In this document: positions 49,163 to 59,389 of the stretch, piece after piece | Position numbering within the stretch: the stretch's first letter is position 1 | Layout: every line of letters starts with the position of its first letter | Origin: Brucella daejeonensis | GTDB taxonomy: Bacteria > Pseudomonadota > Alphaproteobacteria > Rhizobiales > Rhizobiaceae | Direction of reading: 5' to 3' | Assembly (NCBI RefSeq): GCF_014199265.1 | Contig: NZ_JACIJG010000014.1 | Location: 39,690-103,689 of the forward strand | DNA: 64,000 nt | Position numbers and translations under genes: made by a program | Notes under the pieces: model-generated | The model's database searches: none | What the model was told of the DNA's origin: nothing | The model's input: only the letters and a program-made list of their open reading frames with translations

Positions 49163-50086
49163 TCAGCTTTGTGGTGACGCGGTCCGATCCGCCAGATGTT
49201 CACGCTCCCTCAAGCGAAACGAACGGGGTGTCTCCCCAGTCATTTTCAGAAAGAACCGCGAAAAATAAGCGGGATCCGAAAAACCGAGACTGTAGGCGAT
49301 ATGCTGCACAGACGATGGCATGGCGATCAAATCGCGCCTAGCCGCCTCAATCAGCCTGTTTGCAACCATGTCTTGTGTCGTTCTCCCCGTAAGCTGTTTG
49401 ACAGTCCGGTTGAGATGCGTCGGCGAAACCCCCAGCAGTTTCGCGTAGAATGAAACAGGCTTGTGTTCCCGGTAATAGCGGTCGATCAGTTCCTGCAAGC
49501 GCTCCATACGGGGATGTCCGTACATCTGACGCTCGTCCTGCATCGCCGGATTCGAAGAAAACGCATATCGTAGAATATAAATGAACGCTGTCTTGATAAG
49601 AGAGTCCAACAAACTGTTTTTATATGGTTTTCTTGCATGGAACTCTTCCTGCATTTGCCTTAGGAGAGAAGAAAGCAATGCGAGATTTTCTTCGCCTGCG
49701 CCTGCCATCGATATCAGTTGCGGCTGCATGAGCCACTCCGACATCACGCCCCCGGCGCTTCCGCCGGTAAATGGAATATGCGGGCTCAAGATCGTCACGA
49801 TATGCCCCACAATATCCCTGGAGAATGCAAACCCGTGATTGAATCCGGGCGGCACCAGAATGGCGCATGGTGTCTGGAAGGGGCAAACGACGCTATCGAA
49901 ACGCGCATGTCCCGCGCCGCCTTCGATATAAAGGAGTTGAAAAAAGCTGTCGTGACGATGCAGCGCAATCTCGAAATTGTGCAGGCTCGATCGCGAAAAA
50001 AGCGTCTCGCAATGCAGCCAGAAATCCGGCTTGTGCTCGCTCTCTTCTCCGTAAAGCTCATATGTTGGAACGAAATTGCCCGACAT
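49163..50086 (-). CDS. pobR: AraC-family regulator, probable activator of pobA
   Basis: 307 residues. An N-terminal cupin (IALHRHDSFFQLLYIEGGAG; CAILVPPGFNHGFAFSRDIV) and a C-terminal AraC DNA-binding domain (LGVSPTHLNRTVKQLTGRTT; IAYSLGFSDPAYFSRFFLKM). ATG at 50086 has AAGGAAGAG upstream; the frame to 50209 would enter pobA. Divergent from pobA, the arrangement of AraC-type PobR activators that respond to 4-hydroxybenzoate. The gene symbol rests on context. Confidence 0.85.
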   Translation of the reverse strand: MSGNFVPTYELYGEESEHKPDFWLHCETLFSRSSLHNFEIALHRHDSFFQLLYIEGGAGHARFDSVVCPFQTPCAILVPPGFNHGFAFSRDIVGHIVTILSPHIPFTGGSAGGVMSEWLMQPQLISMAGAGEENLALLSSLLRQMQEEFHARKPYKNSLLDSLIKTAFIYILRYAFSSNPAMQDERQMYGHPRMERLQELIDRYYREHKPVSFYAKLLGVSPTHLNRTVKQLTGRTTQDMVANRLIEAARRDLIAMPSSVQHIAYSLGFSDPAYFSRFFLKMTGETPRSFRLREREHLADRTASPQS

Positions 50087-50166
50087 TTCTCTTCCTTCTA
50101 TGTTCGATCTGTACAATAAATTGCCGGAAATATCCATTGTCAGCATGGAGGTTCCCTCAAGAATAA

Positions 50167-51360
<1,194 letters not shown>

Positions 51361-51414
51361 TGGCATATATCCGGTGCCTTTCCAGCAAAAGCGTGAAATG
51401 CCCACACGGAGAAA

Positions 51415-52362
51415 TCAGTCCACCGGACTGATTTCCATCCCGCCTCGATAAGATTTGGAACCTGCCGCCTCACGCACTGTCTGAACCAGAATTTGCATGG
51501 CGGCCGTTTGAACCATGTCCGTGCGCATGGTCAGCCCCACCGGGCCCGTCGTCTCGCTTGTATCGATTGGAAGCGCGACGAGCTTGCCTTCCGACACGTC
51601 TCTGGCCGCAACCCCTTCCGAAATGATCCATACGGCATCGCTGTCGCGGACAAAGGCGCGTCCGAACGCATCGGATACAGTCTCGATCTGGATCGGCAGG
51701 GCGCCTATGCCGTTTGTGATCAGCAACCGGTCTACAAAGGGGCGAATGATCGAATTGCGTGTCGGCATCAAGACCGGATAATCAGCCAGATTTTCAAAAA
51801 TCGCGTGTCCATGTGCCAGGGGGTGCCCTGCCCGCACCAGAAACCGGACCTGTTCCGAATAAAGATGCTCGAATGAAAAGCCGGTCATCTTTTCCGGCGC
51901 GGCAAGCCGCCCGACCACGAGATCGAGATCGCCGACCCGCAACTGTTCCAGAAGCACGGCATTTTCTCCCGTAACGATTTTGACCCGGCTGGACGTTCTT
52001 TCCGCAAGGAACAGGCTCATCGCTTTCGGCATGATGCGCGTCGACACTGTCGGCAAGGCGCCGATGCGGATAGGCGGTCCCGATCCATCGAGTTCCTGAG
52101 AAACCGAATCCAGTCCCTGCCGCAAGGCCGTCAAAGCTGTCCCGGCGTGACGAAGAAACACTTCGCCATACCGGGTTATCCTTATGCCGCGGCCGTCCCG
52201 CTCCACCACCGGAACGCCCAGAATCTCTTCCAGCTCGCGCATCGTCTTGGTCACGGCCGGCTGGCTGACGCTCAGAATTTCGGAGGCCTTCACGACGCTC
52301 TTCTGCCGCGCGACCTCGACGAATGTGTGCAGATGGCGAAACTTGATCCTGTTCCCGATCAC
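51415..52362 (-). CDS. pcaQ: LysR-family regulator PcaQ
   Basis: 315 residues. LysR winged helix at residues 1-65 (RHLHTFVEVARQKSVVKASE, LSVSQPAVTKTMRELEEILG) and a substrate-binding domain to the end (RIGALPTVSTRIMPKAMSLF). It matches PcaQ, which activates pcaDCHGB in response to beta-carboxymuconate in Agrobacterium and Sinorhizobium. Start GTG at 52362; the PcaQ box lies 7 bases upstream, suggesting autoregulation. Divergent from pcaD. Confidence 0.93.
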   Translation of the reverse strand: MIGNRIKFRHLHTFVEVARQKSVVKASEILSVSQPAVTKTMRELEEILGVPVVERDGRGIRITRYGEVFLRHAGTALTALRQGLDSVSQELDGSGPPIRIGALPTVSTRIMPKAMSLFLAERTSSRVKIVTGENAVLLEQLRVGDLDLVVGRLAAPEKMTGFSFEHLYSEQVRFLVRAGHPLAHGHAIFENLADYPVLMPTRNSIIRPFVDRLLITNGIGALPIQIETVSDAFGRAFVRDSDAVWIISEGVAARDVSEGKLVALPIDTSETTGPVGLTMRTDMVQTAAMQILVQTVREAAGSKSYRGGMEISPVD

Positions 52363-52368
52363 TCTTGT

Positions 52369-52384
52369 ATAACCTTATAGTTAT
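52369..52384. promoter_or_regulatory. PcaQ box upstream of pcaDCHGB
   Basis: ATAACC-TTAT-AGTTAT. The known rhizobial consensus is ATAACC-N4-GGTTAA, and this copy keeps the first half exactly. ATAAC and GTTAT form an inverted repeat, the LysR pattern. It lies 72 bases before pcaD. Confidence 0.7.
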
Positions 52385-52455
52385 GATTTTAGCTGATAAT
52401 ATCATTTTACTTAACCACTTTAAAGAAGGACAGTGCTGCACGAGAGGAGAAAGCC

Positions 52456-53247
52456 GTGCAATTCGCGTTCCTAAACGACGTCGTCATCCATTATGATTTT
52501 CGGCCGGTAACGGAAGAAAAGCCCGTTCTGGTTTTTATCAATTCGCTTGGAACCGATTTCCGCATATGGGATGACGTTCGCACGCGCCTGCATGACGATG
52601 TGTCGACGCTCGTTTATGACAAGCGCGGTCACGGTCTTTCGGATATCGGAACTACTCCCTACACGATCGAACTGCTTGCATCCGATCTCGTCGCCCTGCT
52701 CGATGAACTTTCGATAAAGCAGGCCATCATCTGCGGCCTTTCCGTCGGCGGCCTGATTGCACAAGGCGTTTATGCGTCCCGGCCCGATCTGGTGGCCGGG
52801 CTTGTCCTGTCGAATACAGCGCACAAGATCGGCACGGCGGAAATGTGGAATGCCCGTATTGCTGCAATTATGCAGGACGGACTTGCAAGCATCCTCGACG
52901 CGACCATGCCGCGCTGGTTCACGCCGAACTATCGACGCCCCGACAATCCTGCCTTTCGCGCCTATTGCAATATGTTCGAGCGGCAGCCGCTTGACGGTTA
53001 TGCGGCAACATGCGCCGCGCTGCGCGACGCCGATCTGACCGAAACGGCGAAAGGAATTTCGGTCCCCGCACTTTGTCTGGTCGGAGATCAGGATGGCTCC
53101 ACGCCACCTGCCCTTGTGCGCGAACTGGCAAGCCTCATTGCAGAAGCGGATTTCTCCGAAATCGCGGCCAGTGGCCATATCCCCTGCGTCGAACAACCCG
53201 ACGCCTATGTCGCGCTGTTGCGTAATTTTCTTTCAAACAGATTCTAG
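52456..53247 (+). CDS. pcaD: 3-oxoadipate enol-lactonase
   Basis: Alpha/beta hydrolase that opens beta-ketoadipate enol-lactone. 263 residues. Nucleophile elbow GLSVGG near residue 97 (catalytic Ser), oxyanion region FINSLGTDFRIWDDV, late Asp in CLVGDQDG and His in ASGHIPCVEQP. Start GTG at 52456 with AGGAG upstream. First gene of pcaDCHGB. Unlike some bacteria, pcaD and pcaC are separate genes, not fused. Confidence 0.95.
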   Translation: MQFAFLNDVVIHYDFRPVTEEKPVLVFINSLGTDFRIWDDVRTRLHDDVSTLVYDKRGHGLSDIGTTPYTIELLASDLVALLDELSIKQAIICGLSVGGLIAQGVYASRPDLVAGLVLSNTAHKIGTAEMWNARIAAIMQDGLASILDATMPRWFTPNYRRPDNPAFRAYCNMFERQPLDGYAATCAALRDADLTETAKGISVPALCLVGDQDGSTPPALVRELASLIAEADFSEIAASGHIPCVEQPDAYVALLRNFLSNRF

Positions 53248-53261
53248 CATGGAGAATAACC

Positions 53262-53669
53262 ATGGCTGACAATGCCGTACGGTCGGAACACTACAGGATC
53301 GGCATGAATGTACGCCGTTCGGTTCTGGGCGATACGCATGTGGATCGCGCTTCGAACGGCGCGACCGACTTCGATGCCCCGTTCCAGGAGCTTATAACGG
53401 AAGCCGCCTGGGGGACTGTCTGGTCACGGCCCGGCTGGACCATGCGCGAGCGTTCCATCGTCACGATTGCGCTTCTTGCAGCACTGGGACAAGACGAGGA
53501 AGTTGCCATGCATATACGCGCCACGAAAAATACAGGCGCGACAAAGGAGGACATCTGCGAAGCATTGATGCATGTCGCTATCTATGCGGGGGTTCCGGCT
53601 TCGAACCACGCATTCAAGATCGCCAAGCAGACCTATGCGCAGATGGAAACGGAGGAAGCTGAAAAATGA
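53262..53669 (+). CDS. pcaC: 4-carboxymuconolactone decarboxylase
   Basis: 135 residues. Converts gamma-carboxymuconolactone to beta-ketoadipate enol-lactone. AhpD-like fold with the family pattern [40 protein letters not shown] and [20 protein letters not shown]. The stop overlaps the pcaH ATG (ATGA). It lies 14 bases after pcaD with GGAG before its start. Confidence 0.96.
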   Translation: MADNAVRSEHYRIGMNVRRSVLGDTHVDRASNGATDFDAPFQELITEAAWGTVWSRPGWTMRERSIVTIALLAALGQDEEVAMHIRATKNTGATKEDICEALMHVAIYAGVPASNHAFKIAKQTYAQMETEEAEK

Positions 53670-54406
53670 AGAACAGTCTGCCGGAGGCAACTCCATTCTT
53701 TGCCCGCGATCTATCCATGCATCCACCGGCCTATACGCCGTGGTACAAGACCTCCGTCCTTCGCTCACCGACCCGCGCCCTGCTTTCGCTCGAAGGCACC
53801 AGGAGCGAAATCACCGGCCCGGTATTCGGGCACAACATGCTGCATGAACTGGATAACGACCTCATCCTCAATTATGCGCGTCCCGGCGAAATGCCGATAG
53901 GCCCGCGCATTCTGGTGCATGGACGTGTTCTCGACGAGAGTAACCGGCCGGTTCCGGGCGCGCTGCTGGAATTCTGGCAGGCCAATGCCGGTGGGCGTTA
54001 TCGCCACAAGAAGGAAACCTATCTCGCCGCCATCGATCCCAATTTCGGCGGCGTCGGCCGCACGATTACGGATGAGAACGGCTATTACTGGTTCAAGACC
54101 ATAAAGCCCGGTCCCTATCCCTGGCCGAACGGCGTGAACGACTGGCGCCCCGCGCACATCCATTTTTCGGTTTTCGGTCATGGTTTCGCGCAGCGCCTTA
54201 TCACACAGATGTATTTCGAGGGCGACCCGATGATCTGGATATGCCCGATCGTCAAGACCATCCCGGACAAATCGGCTATCGAACGACTTGTTGCGCCGCT
54301 GGACATGAACGCCGGTTTGCCGATGGATATGCTCGCCTACAAGTTCGACATCGTGTTGCGCGGACGCCGTTCCACATTCTTTGAAAATCGCCCGGAGGGT
54401 AACTGA
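53666..54406 (+). CDS. pcaH: Protocatechuate 3,4-dioxygenase beta subunit
   Basis: Non-heme Fe(III) intradiol dioxygenase, catalytic subunit; opens protocatechuate to beta-carboxymuconate. 246 residues. The four iron ligands are visible as Tyr in GGRYRHK, Tyr in GPYPWPNG, and two His in [10 protein letters not shown]-terminal PCDO_beta block [20 protein letters not shown]. Pairs with PcaG encoded next. Confidence 0.97.
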   Translation: MKNSLPEATPFFARDLSMHPPAYTPWYKTSVLRSPTRALLSLEGTRSEITGPVFGHNMLHELDNDLILNYARPGEMPIGPRILVHGRVLDESNRPVPGALLEFWQANAGGRYRHKKETYLAAIDPNFGGVGRTITDENGYYWFKTIKPGPYPWPNGVNDWRPAHIHFSVFGHGFAQRLITQMYFEGDPMIWICPIVKTIPDKSAIERLVAPLDMNAGLPMDMLAYKFDIVLRGRRSTFFENRPEGN

Positions 54407-54407
54407 T

Positions 54408-55025
54408 ATGGTTCAGTCTTTAGGTTATCTGAAGGAAACCGCGTCGCAGACCGCCGGACCCTACGTTCATATCGGACTGACACCCAATTTCGTCGGCATA
54501 AATGGCGTCTTCGGGGAGGATCTCGGTTCAGGTCCTCTCTATACGGAGAGTGCGGCTGGCGAACGCATTACGATCAAGGGCCATGTCATCGATGGCATGG
54601 GCGCGCCGCTTCGCGATGCGCTTGTCGAAATATGGCAGGCCGATGCAGCGGGGCTTTACAACAGCCCATATGAGGCCGGCGGGACGGCCGATCCCGGTTT
54701 TCGCGGCTGGGGCCGATGCGCAAGCCATATGGATACCGGCGAATTTGCATTCGAGACGATAAAGCCCGGCCGTGTTCCTTTCAGGGACGGACGCCTGATG
54801 GCGCCGCACGTCACCTTGTGGATCGTCGCGCGCGGTATTAATCTCGGTTTGCAAACACGGATGTATTTTTCCGATGAAGCCGAGGCCAATGCGGAAGATC
54901 CCGTCCTTGCCCGCATCGAACATCGCAGCCGGGTACAAACCCTGATCGGTGGGCGCGAGGGTAACGTCTATCATTTCGACATTCACTTGCAGGGCGAGAA
55001 AGAAACCGTCTTTTTCGATATTTGA
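54408..55025 (+). CDS. pcaG: Protocatechuate 3,4-dioxygenase alpha subunit
   Basis: 205 residues. Same beta-sandwich as PcaH but without its complete iron ligands. The start MVQSLGYLKETASQTAGPYV and HIGLTPNF matches the family, as does VEIWQADAAGLYNSP and the short TIKPGRVPF where PcaH has a ligand Tyr. ATG at 54408 has GGAGG upstream; the frame to 54381 lies in pcaH. It provides the rest of the active-site pocket. Confidence 0.96.
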   Translation: MVQSLGYLKETASQTAGPYVHIGLTPNFVGINGVFGEDLGSGPLYTESAAGERITIKGHVIDGMGAPLRDALVEIWQADAAGLYNSPYEAGGTADPGFRGWGRCASHMDTGEFAFETIKPGRVPFRDGRLMAPHVTLWIVARGINLGLQTRMYFSDEAEANAEDPVLARIEHRSRVQTLIGGREGNVYHFDIHLQGEKETVFFDI

Positions 55026-55028
55026 CCT

Positions 55029-56093
55029 ATGAGCATTTCGGTCTTCGAACACCCTTTTCTTGCGCAGCTTTTCGGCGATGACGAAGAGATATTGAGCCTG
55101 TTCACGGCAGCGGCCGATATTTCCGAAATGTTGCGTTTCGAAACGGCCCTGGCCGAAGCGCAAGCCGATCTCGGTCTCATACCGGTCGAGGCAGGACAGG
55201 CGATCAGGCAAGCCGCCGAAACGTTTGAGCCCAACCTGTCCGAACTGGCGAAAGCGACAGCGCGTGACGGGGTGGTCGTTCCTTCATTCGTAAATGAACT
55301 GCGCAAAACCGTGGGAAACGGCCACGGCGAATACGTCCATTTTGGCGCGACAAGCCAGGACGTCATCGACACGAGCCTGATCCTGCGCCTGAAGCGCGCA
55401 GCCGCGATCCTCTCCGGGCGACTGCAACAACTCGCACAACGTTTCGACTGGCTCGATGCGGCATTCGGAAAGAACAGGCTGACCGGTTATACGCGTATGC
55501 AGGCGGCTATCCCGATCACCGTTTCGGACAGGATCGCGAGCTGGCGGCAGCCGCTTGGCGATTACGAAGCAAGACTGAATGCCGTCGTCTTTCCCGTGCA
55601 GTTTGGAGGTGCGGCCGGAACGCTGGAAAAATTCGCGGACGATGGAGCGGCCCTGCGCAAGTTGCTGGCGGATAGACTTGAACTGCATGACGGTCCGCAA
55701 TGGCACAGCCAGCGCGCCTTCCCTGTCGAGTTCGGCAACCTGCTTTCCCTTGTCACGGGAACGCTTGGAAAATTTGGACAGGATATCGCGCTCATGGCTG
55801 AACTGGGCGCGGAACTGTCGCTGACCGGCGGCGGCGGATCGTCCGCCATGCCACATAAACAGAACCCCATAGCAGCGGAAACACTGGTCGGCCTTGCCCG
55901 TTTCAACGCCGCCCAGATGGGCGGGCTGCATCAGGCCATGCTGCATGAACAGGAGCGTTCCGGCGCAGCCTGGATGGTTGAATGGATGATACTGCCGCAA
56001 ATCGTGGCATCGACGGGCAGCGTTCTCAACATAGCATCCGCACTGATCGACAAGATCGCACGGATCGGAAACGAACAGCCACCCAACATATAA
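55029..56093 (+). CDS. pcaB: 3-carboxy-cis,cis-muconate cycloisomerase
   Basis: Fumarase/aspartase-superfamily enzyme that lactonises beta-carboxymuconate. 354 residues, the length of the shorter Rhizobiales form (Pseudomonas PcaB is near 450). Signature GGGGSSAMPHKQNPIAAE near residue 268, with the conserved HFGATSQDVIDTSL and TRMQAAIPITVSDR. Three bases after pcaG; last gene of pcaDCHGB. Confidence 0.95.
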   Translation: MSISVFEHPFLAQLFGDDEEILSLFTAAADISEMLRFETALAEAQADLGLIPVEAGQAIRQAAETFEPNLSELAKATARDGVVVPSFVNELRKTVGNGHGEYVHFGATSQDVIDTSLILRLKRAAAILSGRLQQLAQRFDWLDAAFGKNRLTGYTRMQAAIPITVSDRIASWRQPLGDYEARLNAVVFPVQFGGAAGTLEKFADDGAALRKLLADRLELHDGPQWHSQRAFPVEFGNLLSLVTGTLGKFGQDIALMAELGAELSLTGGGGSSAMPHKQNPIAAETLVGLARFNAAQMGGLHQAMLHEQERSGAAWMVEWMILPQIVASTGSVLNIASALIDKIARIGNEQPPNI

Positions 56094-56105
56094 CCACGCG
56101 ATTAT
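56090..56105 (+). promoter_or_regulatory. PcaQ-like box before the ABC transporter operon
   Basis: ATAACC-ACGC-GATTAT: the same ATAACC-N4-nnTTAT layout as the pcaD site. It overlaps the pcaB stop codon and lies 119 bases before the binding-protein ATG. Suggests that PcaQ controls the transporter as well. Confidence 0.5.
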
Positions 56106-56157
56106 CGTTCATGGGAAATTTTTCATTTTACATGACCAATTAGATAGGCATTCTGAA

Positions 56158-56175
56158 ATCAGGACATTCCCTGAT
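56158..56175. repeat. Inverted repeat upstream of the transporter operon
   Basis: ATCAGG-ACATTC-CCTGAT, 6-bp arms. It lies 49 bases before the start codon, near where a promoter or an operator would fall. No matching copy was seen elsewhere in the window. Confidence 0.4.
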
Positions 56176-56223
56176 GCGACAAGACGGTCACGCACGGGAA
56201 TGTTGGGCAATCGGGAGGAGAAC

Positions 56224-57396
56224 ATGAAGAAAATCACATTAACCGCACTTGCGGTCTTTTCACTCGCAACATCAGCGGCTTACGCCGATGTCGTGAAAGT
56301 TGGCGTCATCGGTCCTTTCTCAGGTCCATTTGCCCTTCAAGGCAAAAACTTCAAGGCTGGCATCGACGCCTATATGACGGAACATGGCGACAAGATCGGC
56401 GATGACACCGTGGAAATCGTCTATCGCGATGTGCCGCAAGCCGATCCGGCGCAATCCAAGGCGCTGGCGCAGGAACTCGTGGTCAAGGAAGGCGTGCAGT
56501 ATCTCGCCGGCTTCTATTTCACCCCCGACGCCATGGCGGTTACGCCCATTCTCAAGCAGGGCAATGTGCCGATGGTGGTCATGAATGCCGCCACCTCCTC
56601 CATCGTTACGAAGAGCCCCTATGTGGTGCGCACTTCGTTCACAACCTGGCAGACTTCGACCCCGATCGCAAAGGTCGTGCTGGACAAAGGTGTCAAGAAG
56701 GTCATCTCGGTTGTAAGCGACTACGGTCCCGGCGTGGATGCGGAAAACGCTTTCAAGGCCGCGTTCACAGAAGTCGGCGGCGAAGTGGTCGAAGCCATTC
56801 GCATGCCGCTCGCCACGAACGATTTCAGCCCGATCATGCAGCGTATCAAGGATTCCGGCGCGCAGGGCGTATTTGCTTTTCTGCCGTCCGGTCCAACGAC
56901 GCTCGGTTTCATGAAATCCTATGTCGACAATGGATTGAAGGGTTCCGGCGTCCAGCTTTTCGCGCCGGGTGACCTGACCCAGGAATCCGACCTTCCCGCA
57001 CTGGGAGAGAATGCGCTTGGCGTTCTGACGACATTCCATTACGCGATCTCGCATGACTCGCCAGAGAACAAGAAGTTTGTCGAGGAAGCCCGAAAAGCCA
57101 TCGGCAACCCTGTGGAACTTTCCTTCCCGTCGGTCGGGGCCTATGACGGCATGCATGTCGTCTACAAGATGATCGAAGCGACCGGCGGCGAAAAAGATGC
57201 GGAAAAGGCCGTCGAATCCGTCAAGGGAATGGAATGGATCAGCCCGCGCGGCCCCGTATCCATCGACCCGGAAAGCCGCCACATGACGCAGAACATCTAT
57301 CTGCGCGAAGTCGCCAAGGCTGACGACGGCACCTATTACAACAAGGAAATCCAGACCTTCGAGAAGCAGGGCGACCCTGGCCTGAAAGCCCAATAA
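56224..57396 (+). CDS. ABC transporter substrate-binding protein (branched-chain amino acid type), probable aromatic acid importer
   Basis: 390 residues. Signal peptide MKKITLTALAVFSLATSAAY with cleavage at AYA-DVV; mature protein of the Peripla_BP_6/LivK fold (VKVGVIGPFSGPFALQGKNF; VEYLAGFYF-like QYLAGFYFTPDAM). Start with a full GGAGGAG site. Location directly after pcaB and behind a PcaQ-like box argues for protocatechuate or a related aromatic acid as substrate; a PcaQ-controlled transporter of this class is known in Sinorhizobium meliloti. Branched-chain amino acids remain possible. Confidence 0.9.
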   Translation: MKKITLTALAVFSLATSAAYADVVKVGVIGPFSGPFALQGKNFKAGIDAYMTEHGDKIGDDTVEIVYRDVPQADPAQSKALAQELVVKEGVQYLAGFYFTPDAMAVTPILKQGNVPMVVMNAATSSIVTKSPYVVRTSFTTWQTSTPIAKVVLDKGVKKVISVVSDYGPGVDAENAFKAAFTEVGGEVVEAIRMPLATNDFSPIMQRIKDSGAQGVFAFLPSGPTTLGFMKSYVDNGLKGSGVQLFAPGDLTQESDLPALGENALGVLTTFHYAISHDSPENKKFVEEARKAIGNPVELSFPSVGAYDGMHVVYKMIEATGGEKDAEKAVESVKGMEWISPRGPVSIDPESRHMTQNIYLREVAKADDGTYYNKEIQTFEKQGDPGLKAQ

Positions 57397-57533
57397 TCGG
57401 CATTCAGGAGTTCAATCGCCTCGATGCCTGAATAGGGCAAGGCGCATTCGCTCCCGGTTCGCAACTGCATATTTCAACGCGTATCCCGAAAATCGTTCAA
57501 ACGCTTCGGGATGCGCTCCAACAGGACCCCTCA

Positions 57534-58403
57534 ATGCAGACTGTGCTCAGCATTGCTGTCGATGCCCTCGCCTATGGCATGGTGCTTTTCGTCATTTCCA
57601 TAGGCCTTTCGGTCACCATGGGCTTGATGCGTGTCGTCAATCTCGCTCACGGCGCATTTGCAATGATCGGCGGCTATTTCGCATCCTATGCCGCCCAGCA
57701 GCTTGGCCTCAATTACGGCTTCGCGATCATCATTGCCGTCATCGGTACGATGATCATCGCCGTTCCGGTGGAAAAGCTACTCTATCGGCGCATTTATGGA
57801 GCCCCCGAACTGACTCAGGTGCTGATGACCATCGGCATCACCTTCTGCATAATCGGCCTTACCAATTACATATTCGGGCCGACGCTGAAGACCATTCCCC
57901 TGCCCGAAATGTTTCGCGGATCGGTCGATCTCGGATTTCGATCCATTGCAAAACACCGCGTATTCGCAATCGGATGCGGCTTGGCCGTCGCTCTCGGTCT
58001 CTGGTACATCATCGAACGCACAGCCTTCGGCGTAAAGCTGCGCGCCGCCGTCGACAATGCCAACATGGCGGCAGCGCTCGGCGTGCGAACGCAAATCGTC
58101 TACGCGATCAGCTTTGCGCTTGCCATCGGGCTTGCTGCTTTCGGCGGTGTCGTGGGAGCCGAACTTCTGCCCGTGGAACCCTATTATGCGCTCCGCTACA
58201 TGGTGACATTTCTGGTCGTGGTCTCCGTTGGCGGCGCGGGCTCCATACCCGGCGCGCTGATAGCCTGCCTCCTGCTCGGTGCCATCGACACAACGGGTCG
58301 TTATCTGGCACCGGAATATGGCGAGTTCTTCTTTTATCTCGCGGTGATTGTAATTGTAACATTGTTCCCGCGCGGTCTCGCGGGAAGGCTGGCCAGGAAA
58401 TGA
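57534..58403 (+). CDS. ABC transporter permease, LivH type
   Basis: 289 residues, about eight membrane helices. The LivH signature VNLAHGAFAMIGGYFASYA is at residues 34-53, and SVGGAGSIPGALIACLLLGA near the C-terminus. It begins 137 bases after the binding-protein stop; a weak hairpin-like stretch in that gap may lower expression of the membrane parts. Its stop overlaps the next ATG. Confidence 0.93.
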   Translation: MQTVLSIAVDALAYGMVLFVISIGLSVTMGLMRVVNLAHGAFAMIGGYFASYAAQQLGLNYGFAIIIAVIGTMIIAVPVEKLLYRRIYGAPELTQVLMTIGITFCIIGLTNYIFGPTLKTIPLPEMFRGSVDLGFRSIAKHRVFAIGCGLAVALGLWYIIERTAFGVKLRAAVDNANMAAALGVRTQIVYAISFALAIGLAAFGGVVGAELLPVEPYYALRYMVTFLVVVSVGGAGSIPGALIACLLLGAIDTTGRYLAPEYGEFFFYLAVIVIVTLFPRGLAGRLARK

Positions 58404-59389
58404 CCGACATGGCGCACCCCCTCCCCCAAATCCGTCATTCTTATGCGGGCCTCATTGGCATCGGCGCCATTATTGCAGCCGGTATCGTCGGCTGGTTTCT
58501 GTTCCCCGACAATCTGGCGCTGCTGACACGCATCGTCGCGATCGCTCTCCTCGTCCTGTCGCTCGACCTGGTGACGGGCTATTGCGGCATCGCCACGCTC
58601 GGTCATGCCGCCCTGTTCGGCGCCGGCGCATATGGCGCGGGCATCGCCGCCGCCCATTTCGGCATTACCGACCCGATCCTGATGACGCTTGCGGGTCTTG
58701 CCGCAGGGGCTGTCACCGGGCTTGTTTCCGGCACTGTCATCCTGCGCGCTCATGGTCTCGCACAGCTTGTTCTATCGATTGCCGTCGTACATCTGTTCCA
58801 CGAAGCCGCCAACAAGGCATCCGGCTGGACCGGCGGCAGCGATGGCCTTAGCGGCATTTCCCCCGATCCCATATTCGGCATGTTCGAGTTCGACCTCTAC
58901 GGGCAGACAGTCTACGTCTATGCCATCGTTCTGCTGCTCGTTTCCTTCATCTTCCTGCGCTATGTCGTGCGTTCGCCATTCGGTATGCTTTGCCGTGGCG
59001 TGAGGGAGGACCCGATCCGCATTCACGCAATGGGCGCGTCGGTTCAGTCCGCACAGCTTCGCATGTATGTCATATCCGGTGCCGTCGCCGGCATCGGGGG
59101 CGCGCTGAACGCCATCTCCACACAGGTCGTCGGGCTTGACAGTTTGAGTTTCACAATGTCGGCGGAAGCCCTGGTAATGCTGGTTCTCGGCGGGACGGGA
59201 TCGCTGTTCGGCGGACTGATCGGCACGGTGGTTTTCATGTGGTTCGAGGACCTCGTCTCCGCCGCAAACCCCTTCCATTGGCTCACAATGGTCGGAGCGC
59301 TGCTGATCGCGGTCGTGCTGTTTGCGCCGCGCGGTCTCTATGGAACCGTGGCTTACCATTTCGAAAAGCAGAGAGCGCATAGCAAATGA
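58400..59389 (+). CDS. ABC transporter permease, LivM type
   Basis: 329 residues. LivM motifs DLVTGYCGIATLGHAALFGA and VREDPIRIHAMGASV; about nine helices. ATG at 58400 overlaps the preceding stop (ATGA) and is preceded by AGGAA. The same frame stays open back to 57974, but that stretch is antisense-like shadow of the LivH gene and has no membrane pattern, so it is excluded. Confidence 0.93.
   Translation: MTDMAHPLPQIRHSYAGLIGIGAIIAAGIVGWFLFPDNLALLTRIVAIALLVLSLDLVTGYCGIATLGHAALFGAGAYGAGIAAAHFGITDPILMTLAGLAAGAVTGLVSGTVILRAHGLAQLVLSIAVVHLFHEAANKASGWTGGSDGLSGISPDPIFGMFEFDLYGQTVYVYAIVLLLVSFIFLRYVVRSPFGMLCRGVREDPIRIHAMGASVQSAQLRMYVISGAVAGIGGALNAISTQVVGLDSLSFTMSAEALVMLVLGGTGSLFGGLIGTVVFMWFEDLVSAANPFHWLTMVGALLIAVVLFAPRGLYGTVAYHFEKQRAHSK

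Noticed and set aside
57974..58399. N-terminal extension of the LivM-type permease
   Set aside because: The stretch is Arg-rich and lies wholly inside the LivH gene; an ATGA start at 58400 with AGGAA is far better supported.
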